The translations under genes and the position numbers were made by a program. Source: JBBQWS01 sp038210415 (GTDB lineage: Bacteria > Actinomycetota > Actinomycetes > Prado026). Taken from it: 52,883 nt of DNA. The notes under the pieces are model-generated. The model saw only the letters and a list, made by a program, of their open reading frames with translations, ran no database searches and was not told where the DNA came from. The stretch covers positions 1 through 52,883 of the forward strand of contig JBBQWS010000018.1 in the NCBI GenBank assembly GCA_038210415.1. Reading direction: 5' to 3'. Of the stretch, positions 49,328-52,883 are shown in pieces. How positions within the stretch are numbered: position 1 is the stretch's first letter; the number at the start of each line of letters is the position of its first letter.

Positions 49328-50413
49328 TCAGCGGCGGGTGAAGGCGGGCACCTTGTGCAGGCCGGCGGCCGAACCGCGGGCCTTGAGCGACATGACGAAG
49401 GCAAGCACCTGCGCGATGGCGGTGAACATCTCGGGCGGGATCTCCTGGCCGACGTCGCAGGCTCGGTAGAGGGCTCGGGCGAGCGGGACGTCCTGGACCA
49501 TGGGCACCCGGTTCTCCGCCGCCTTCTCGCGGATCTTCGTGGCGACGGCGCCGGCACCTTTGGCGACGACTCGGGGTGCTCCTTTCGCCGACTCGTAGCG
49601 TAGGGCCACGGCGACGTGGGTCGGGTTCACCAGGACGACGTCCGCGGTGGCCACCTCGGTCATCATCCGCAGCCGGCTCATCGCCATCTGTCGGGACCGG
49701 ATGGCCCCCTTGAGCTGGGGGTCGCCTTCGGACTGCCGCATCTCGTCCTTGATGTCCTGGTGCGACATCTTCAGCTGCTTGTTCACCCGCCGCTTGGTGA
49801 CGATGTAGTCGGGCAGCGCGAGGACCAGCCCCGTGAACGCGACGCCGCGTACGAGAGAGACCGCCCGGTCGCCAACCGCCTGCAGGATGGCGGGCAGCGG
49901 CAGCATCCCCTGCCCGGTGAGCAGCGGCACCGCCGTCGAGATCGTCTGCCAGACCAGCAGGCCCACGACGGTCGTCTTCAGTAGTGACTTCGTGGTCTCC
50001 CACAGAGCGTGGGGGCCGAACATCCGCTTGGCGCCCGACGCCGGGTTGATCCGGTTCCCCTTCGGCTTGAGCAGCTGCCCGGCGAACCGGACGCCGCCCT
50101 GGGCTGCGTTCGACGCGATCGACAGCACCAGGATGATGAGCGCGAACGTCAGGCTGGACTTCCCAGCCAGGACCAGCGCGTCCTTGAGCAGGTCGACCGC
50201 GAGCCCGATGTCGGGTGCCCTGATCACGGCCCCCACCCGGATCATCAGTGCCTGAAGGTCCTCGCCCAGCGACGAACCGAGCGACGGCAGGACGAAGCTC
50301 GCGACGAGGATGCTGCCCCATGCGGCGAGGTCAGGGGTGCGCGCCACCCGGCCCTCCTTGCGCGCCTCCTTGAGCCGACGAGGGGTCGGCTTCTCGGTCT
50401 TCTCACCTGCCAC
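49328..50413 (-). CDS. flhB: flagellar export switch protein FlhB
   Basis: A 361-residue protein starting with the FlhB signature EKTEKPTPRRLKEARKEG, four membrane helices, and a cytoplasmic domain with the autocleavage motif NPTH (VLVNPTHVAVALRYE) and KGAGAVATKIREKAAENRVPMVQDVPLARALY. The autocleavage Asn-Pro is intact, so substrate switching from hook to filament export should work. GTG start, 6 bp after fliR. Confidence 0.95.
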   Translation of the reverse strand: MAGEKTEKPTPRRLKEARKEGRVARTPDLAAWGSILVASFVLPSLGSSLGEDLQALMIRVGAVIRAPDIGLAVDLLKDALVLAGKSSLTFALIILVLSIASNAAQGGVRFAGQLLKPKGNRINPASGAKRMFGPHALWETTKSLLKTTVVGLLVWQTISTAVPLLTGQGMLPLPAILQAVGDRAVSLVRGVAFTGLVLALPDYIVTKRRVNKQLKMSHQDIKDEMRQSEGDPQLKGAIRSRQMAMSRLRMMTEVATADVVLVNPTHVAVALRYESAKGAPRVVAKGAGAVATKIREKAAENRVPMVQDVPLARALYRACDVGQEIPPEMFTAIAQVLAFVMSLKARGSAAGLHKVPAFTRR

Positions 50414-50419
50414 GGCCGG

Positions 50420-51184
50420 TCACCCCGTCCCGAGGGCCAGCGTCGCCTGGGTCGAGACGTCGATGAGTTCGCCCAGCACCCGGCCGAGCTCGGGGAAGGT
50501 GAGCCCGACGAGGGACAAGGTGATCAGCATCTTGATCGGGAACCCGAGCGAGAACACGTTCATCGACGGGGCGACGCGGGTCATCAGCGCGAGCCCGACG
50601 TCGGCGAGGAACAGCACGCCGATCAGCGGCCCGGCGATCTGGGCGGCGGCCGCGACCATCGTCGTCAGCCCGTGCGTGGCGAGCTCGGACATCGAGCTCA
50701 TCGACACGCCGGAGTCGAGCGGGATGGCGTCGTACGAGTGCAGGAAGCCCTGGAGGACCACGATGTGAAGGTTGAGGGTGAACAGCAGCGCGATGGCGAG
50801 CATCTGGTGCAACCGGCCGAACACGGAGTTCTGCGACATCGACAACGGGTCGAACGAGTTCGACAGGGTGAAGCCGCCGAAGACGTCGATCAGGTTGCCC
50901 GCGGCCTCGATCGCTGCGAAGGCGAGCATCGTGAGAAACCCGAGTGCAGCCCCGACCACCACCTGGACGATGACCAGCCCTACCAGCTGCCCCACGCTGT
51001 CGTTCAGCACCGGTGGCGTGAGCCGTGGCGCCACCGGCAGGGCCAGGGCGATCGACAGCAGCCCCTTGACCGTCGCCGGGACGACCTTGGTGGCGAACAG
51101 CGGCGCGACCACGAGCCAGGCTGCGGCGCGGATGCTGGCAAGCAGGAACGTCACCAGCAGCGGGGTCGCGACGGAGAGCGTCAT
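50420..51184 (-). CDS. fliR: flagellar export gate protein FliR
   Basis: A 254-residue protein with six membrane helices and FliR hallmarks: APLFATKVVPATVKGLLSIALALPVAP, AALGFLTMLAFAAIEAAGNLIDVFGGF and MSQNSVFGRLHQMLAIALLFTLNLHIVVLQGF. It forms the export gate with FliP and FliQ. It lies 9 bp after fliQ and 6 bp before flhB. Confidence 0.93.
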   Translation of the reverse strand: MTLSVATPLLVTFLLASIRAAAWLVVAPLFATKVVPATVKGLLSIALALPVAPRLTPPVLNDSVGQLVGLVIVQVVVGAALGFLTMLAFAAIEAAGNLIDVFGGFTLSNSFDPLSMSQNSVFGRLHQMLAIALLFTLNLHIVVLQGFLHSYDAIPLDSGVSMSSMSELATHGLTTMVAAAAQIAGPLIGVLFLADVGLALMTRVAPSMNVFSLGFPIKMLITLSLVGLTFPELGRVLGELIDVSTQATLALGTG

Positions 51185-51193
51185 CGACCGGCG

Positions 51194-51469
51194 CTAACCC
51201 TGGCCGAGCAGCGTAGGCAGCTCTGCGAACAGCTGTTGCGTGAAGGTGATCAGCTCGTTGACCATCCAGTTGCCGGACAGCAGGGTCACGCCAGCGACGG
51301 CGATCAGCTTGGGGACGAAGGAGAGTGTGACCTCCTGGATCTGGGTGGCTGCCTGCAGCAGCGAGATGCCGAACCCGACGGCCATCGCCGTCAGCAGGAT
51401 CGGCGCGCACAGCTTGGCCGCCAGGATCAGCGTCTGCAGTGCCACGTGGGTGACCGAGACGTCGTTCAT
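51194..51469 (-). CDS. fliQ: flagellar export gate protein FliQ
   Basis: A 91-residue protein with two membrane helices and the conserved GFGISLLQAATQIQEVTLSFVPKLIAV loop. The family length is usually 86-90 residues. It lies 18 bp after fliP. Confidence 0.93.
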   Translation of the reverse strand: MNDVSVTHVALQTLILAAKLCAPILLTAMAVGFGISLLQAATQIQEVTLSFVPKLIAVAGVTLLSGNWMVNELITFTQQLFAELPTLLGQG

Positions 51470-51487
51470 GAGAGGAGCCCCCTGCCG

Positions 51488-52357
51488 TTAGTGGTAGCTC
51501 GAGATGAGCGAGGTCACGACCAGGCCCCAGCCGTCGATCAGGACGAACAGCAACAACTTGAACGGGAGCGAGATCACCACGGGCGGCAGCATCATCATTC
51601 CCATCGACATCAACGACGAGCTGATCACGATGTCGATCACTAGGAACGGGATGAAGATGACGAACCCGATGATGAAGGCGGACTTCAGCTCCGACAGGAC
51701 GAAGGCCGGCACCAGCGTGGTCAGCGGGACGTCGGCCCGGTCCTTGGGCAGATCGCGCTTGGCCGCTTTCGTCATCAGGGCCAGCTCTTCGTTGCGGGTG
51801 TGGTCGAGCATGAACTCGCGCAGCGGCTTGATGCCCACGTCGAACGCCTGCTGCTGGGTCAGCTTGCCGTTGAGGTAGGGCTGGATGCCCTTCTCGTTCA
51901 CCTGCGACAGCACCGGGCCCATGACGAACAGGCTGAGGAACAGGGCGAGGCCGGCGAGCACCTGGTTGGGCGGGACGTTGGTCAGTCCGAGGGCGTTCCG
52001 GGTGAGGCCGAGCACCACGATGATCTTGGTGAAGCTGGTGCACATCAGCAGCAGCGCAGGAGCCACCGACAGCAGGGTGATCGCCAGGATGATGACGATC
52101 GAGCTGCTGGGTTTCCCGTTGGGGCCGTTGATGCTCAGCGACACACCACCGGTCGGCTGGCTGGGTCCCGACGGTGCAGCGGGACCGATCGACGGGGTGG
52201 GCGCGGGCGTCGTCACCGGCACGGGGGCAATGGGCGTGATCGGGGCGATCGACGCGATGGGTGCCGGTGTCGGGCTGGCCGATGCGGTGGTTGCGCCGCC
52301 GATGACGAGGAAGCCGGCCGCGACGAGCCCGAGGACGAGCCGCCGGACCGAGGTCAT
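51488..52357 (-). CDS. fliP: flagellar export gate protein FliP
   Basis: A 289-residue protein with a signal peptide (to about residue 28), a proline-, alanine- and isoleucine-rich linker of 45 residues, then the FliP core: LLSVAPALLLMCTSFTKIIVVLGLTRNALGL and VPAFVLSELKSAFIIGFVIFIPFLVIDIVISSSLMSMGMMMLPP. It forms the export pore with FliQ and FliR. The ATG at 52357 overlaps the fliO stop (ATGA). Confidence 0.95.
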   Translation of the reverse strand: MTSVRRLVLGLVAAGFLVIGGATTASASPTPAPIASIAPITPIAPVPVTTPAPTPSIGPAAPSGPSQPTGGVSLSINGPNGKPSSSIVIILAITLLSVAPALLLMCTSFTKIIVVLGLTRNALGLTNVPPNQVLAGLALFLSLFVMGPVLSQVNEKGIQPYLNGKLTQQQAFDVGIKPLREFMLDHTRNEELALMTKAAKRDLPKDRADVPLTTLVPAFVLSELKSAFIIGFVIFIPFLVIDIVISSSLMSMGMMMLPPVVISLPFKLLLFVLIDGWGLVVTSLISSYH

Positions 52358-52860
52358 GCGCGCCGGACCGAGCGCTCGCGCAGCTCCTGCACGCCGGCCC
52401 GCCAGGTGGACGGGGACAGCGCGGAACCGGCCAGCACGCCCCCGGAGCGGGGCTCCGGGACGATGTCGCGCGCGGATGACACGTGCGCAGCCGACGGCAG
52501 CGTGGATGACACGTGCGCAGCCGACGGCAGCGTGGATGACACTGGCGCAGCCGACGGCAGCGCGACGACGTGCGGGATCCGGCGTTCGCGCGCGGCCGCC
52601 GGCACCGGCGGTCGGACCACGTCGAGCGCCGTCTCGGCGACCAGCTCGACCCTGCCGTCCGTCACGCCCAGCACGTACGCGCGGTCGGCGACCCGGACCA
52701 CTGCGACCGCGGCCGACTTCGTTAGCTGCTGGCGGCCGAGGAGCTCGATGACGTCGGTCGTGCGACCGGTGGTGCTGCGGCGCAGCAGTCGGGCGCAGAA
52801 CCACATGACCAGCAGCACCGCGGCCAGCGCGAAGATCGTGCGGATGATCACGGCGTCCAC
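52354..52860 (-). CDS. fliO: flagellar assembly protein FliO
   Basis: A 168-residue protein with one membrane helix (TIFALAAVLLVMWFCARLL), then the FliO beta domain (IELLGRQQLTKSAAVAVVRVADRAYVLGVTDGRVELVAE). The C-terminal tail carries three in-frame decapeptide repeats (around SAAHVSSTLP). FliO helps assemble the FliP ring. It is coupled to fliP by ATGA. Confidence 0.85.
   Translation of the reverse strand: MDAVIIRTIFALAAVLLVMWFCARLLRRSTTGRTTDVIELLGRQQLTKSAAVAVVRVADRAYVLGVTDGRVELVAETALDVVRPPVPAAARERRIPHVVALPSAAPVSSTLPSAAHVSSTLPSAAHVSSARDIVPEPRSGGVLAGSALSPSTWRAGVQELRERSVRRA
52474..52563. repeat. three 30-bp tandem repeats inside fliO
   Basis: Units at 52474-52503, 52504-52533 and 52534-52563 are head to tail; the third carries two substitutions. 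The unit is 10 codons, so the frame is kept and the FliO tail gains SAAHVSSTLP-type repeats. There are no spacers, so this is not CRISPR. Confidence 0.9.
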
Positions 52861-52863
52861 GGC

Positions 52864-52883
52864 TCAGGCCCCTTCGCCTTCGG
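52864..52883 (-). CDS. 3' end of the next upstream gene, perhaps fliN
   Basis: The last bases read EGEGA and a TGA stop on the minus strand, just before fliO. In flagellar operons this position is commonly fliN. Six codons are too few to identify it. Confidence 0.3.

Noticed and set aside
52474..52563. Possible CRISPR array
   Set aside because: The units are adjacent, with no spacers, inside a coding sequence and in frame. No cas gene is nearby.

Overview
This window is high-GC DNA with actinobacterial gene families: a group II truncated globin, EttA, an SsbB-like SSB, DUF5130, an EccC/WXG100 locus, a BTAD regulator, GTG starts and many 4-base start/stop overlaps. It also carries a flagellar export operon, so the source is probably a motile, aerobic member of the Actinomycetes. 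I cannot fix the genus from sequence alone. Several genes appear to use leaderless promoters, with a TANNNT box 6 to 9 nt before the start codon.

Left end (1-0.7 kb): a recombination scar. The 3' half of a tRNA-Arg(UCU) lies between two copies of a 17-bp direct repeat and is followed by fragments of two unrelated genes, a leucyl aminopeptidase tail and the tail of a membrane protein. From 0.9 to 7.2 kb there are metabolic genes: a cupin, a DUF2252 protein, a tightly coupled minus-strand operon (GNAT, PLP decarboxylase, esterase, nitroreductase) and a PAP2 phosphatase.

6.9-13.9 kb: a protease and regulator locus. It contains a BTAD/SARP regulator, a cytoplasmic S8 (subtilisin) protease, a TPR-CHAT (caspase-like) protease, a LuxR-type regulator with an atypical receiver, a small Ig-like adaptor and an ECF sigma factor. 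The octamer GTGTATCA occurs upstream of the S8, CHAT/LuxR and sigma genes. This is the best candidate for a little-described system in the window.

14-37 kb: mostly conserved housekeeping and accessory genes. These are a dienelactone hydrolase, SSB, EttA, a thioesterase, the globin, a DUF1800/DUF1501 secreted pair, an SDR/DUF2867 protein, MscS, an S9 peptidase, HNH, a LapA-like protein, MalQ, DUF5130, a GNAT apparently starting at CTG, PepN, a hemerythrin, DUF429, Nei2 and a SpoIIE-type phosphatase.

37-45 kb: a reduced type VII secretion locus (YukD-like, EccC, WXG100) next to the phosphatase. A 3.1-kb block with a PHP-domain protein and a DUF1996 protein sits between the two and is bracketed by a 98-bp imperfect direct duplication, so it looks inserted.

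45-52.9 kb: the minus-strand flagellar export operon fliO-fliP-fliQ-fliR-flhB-flhA, followed by an FlhF-like protein that has lost its GTPase P-loop, a small membrane protein and a LuxR-type regulator with a degenerate receiver. An inverted-repeat element found once between flhB and flhA occurs a second time at 37.2 kb.
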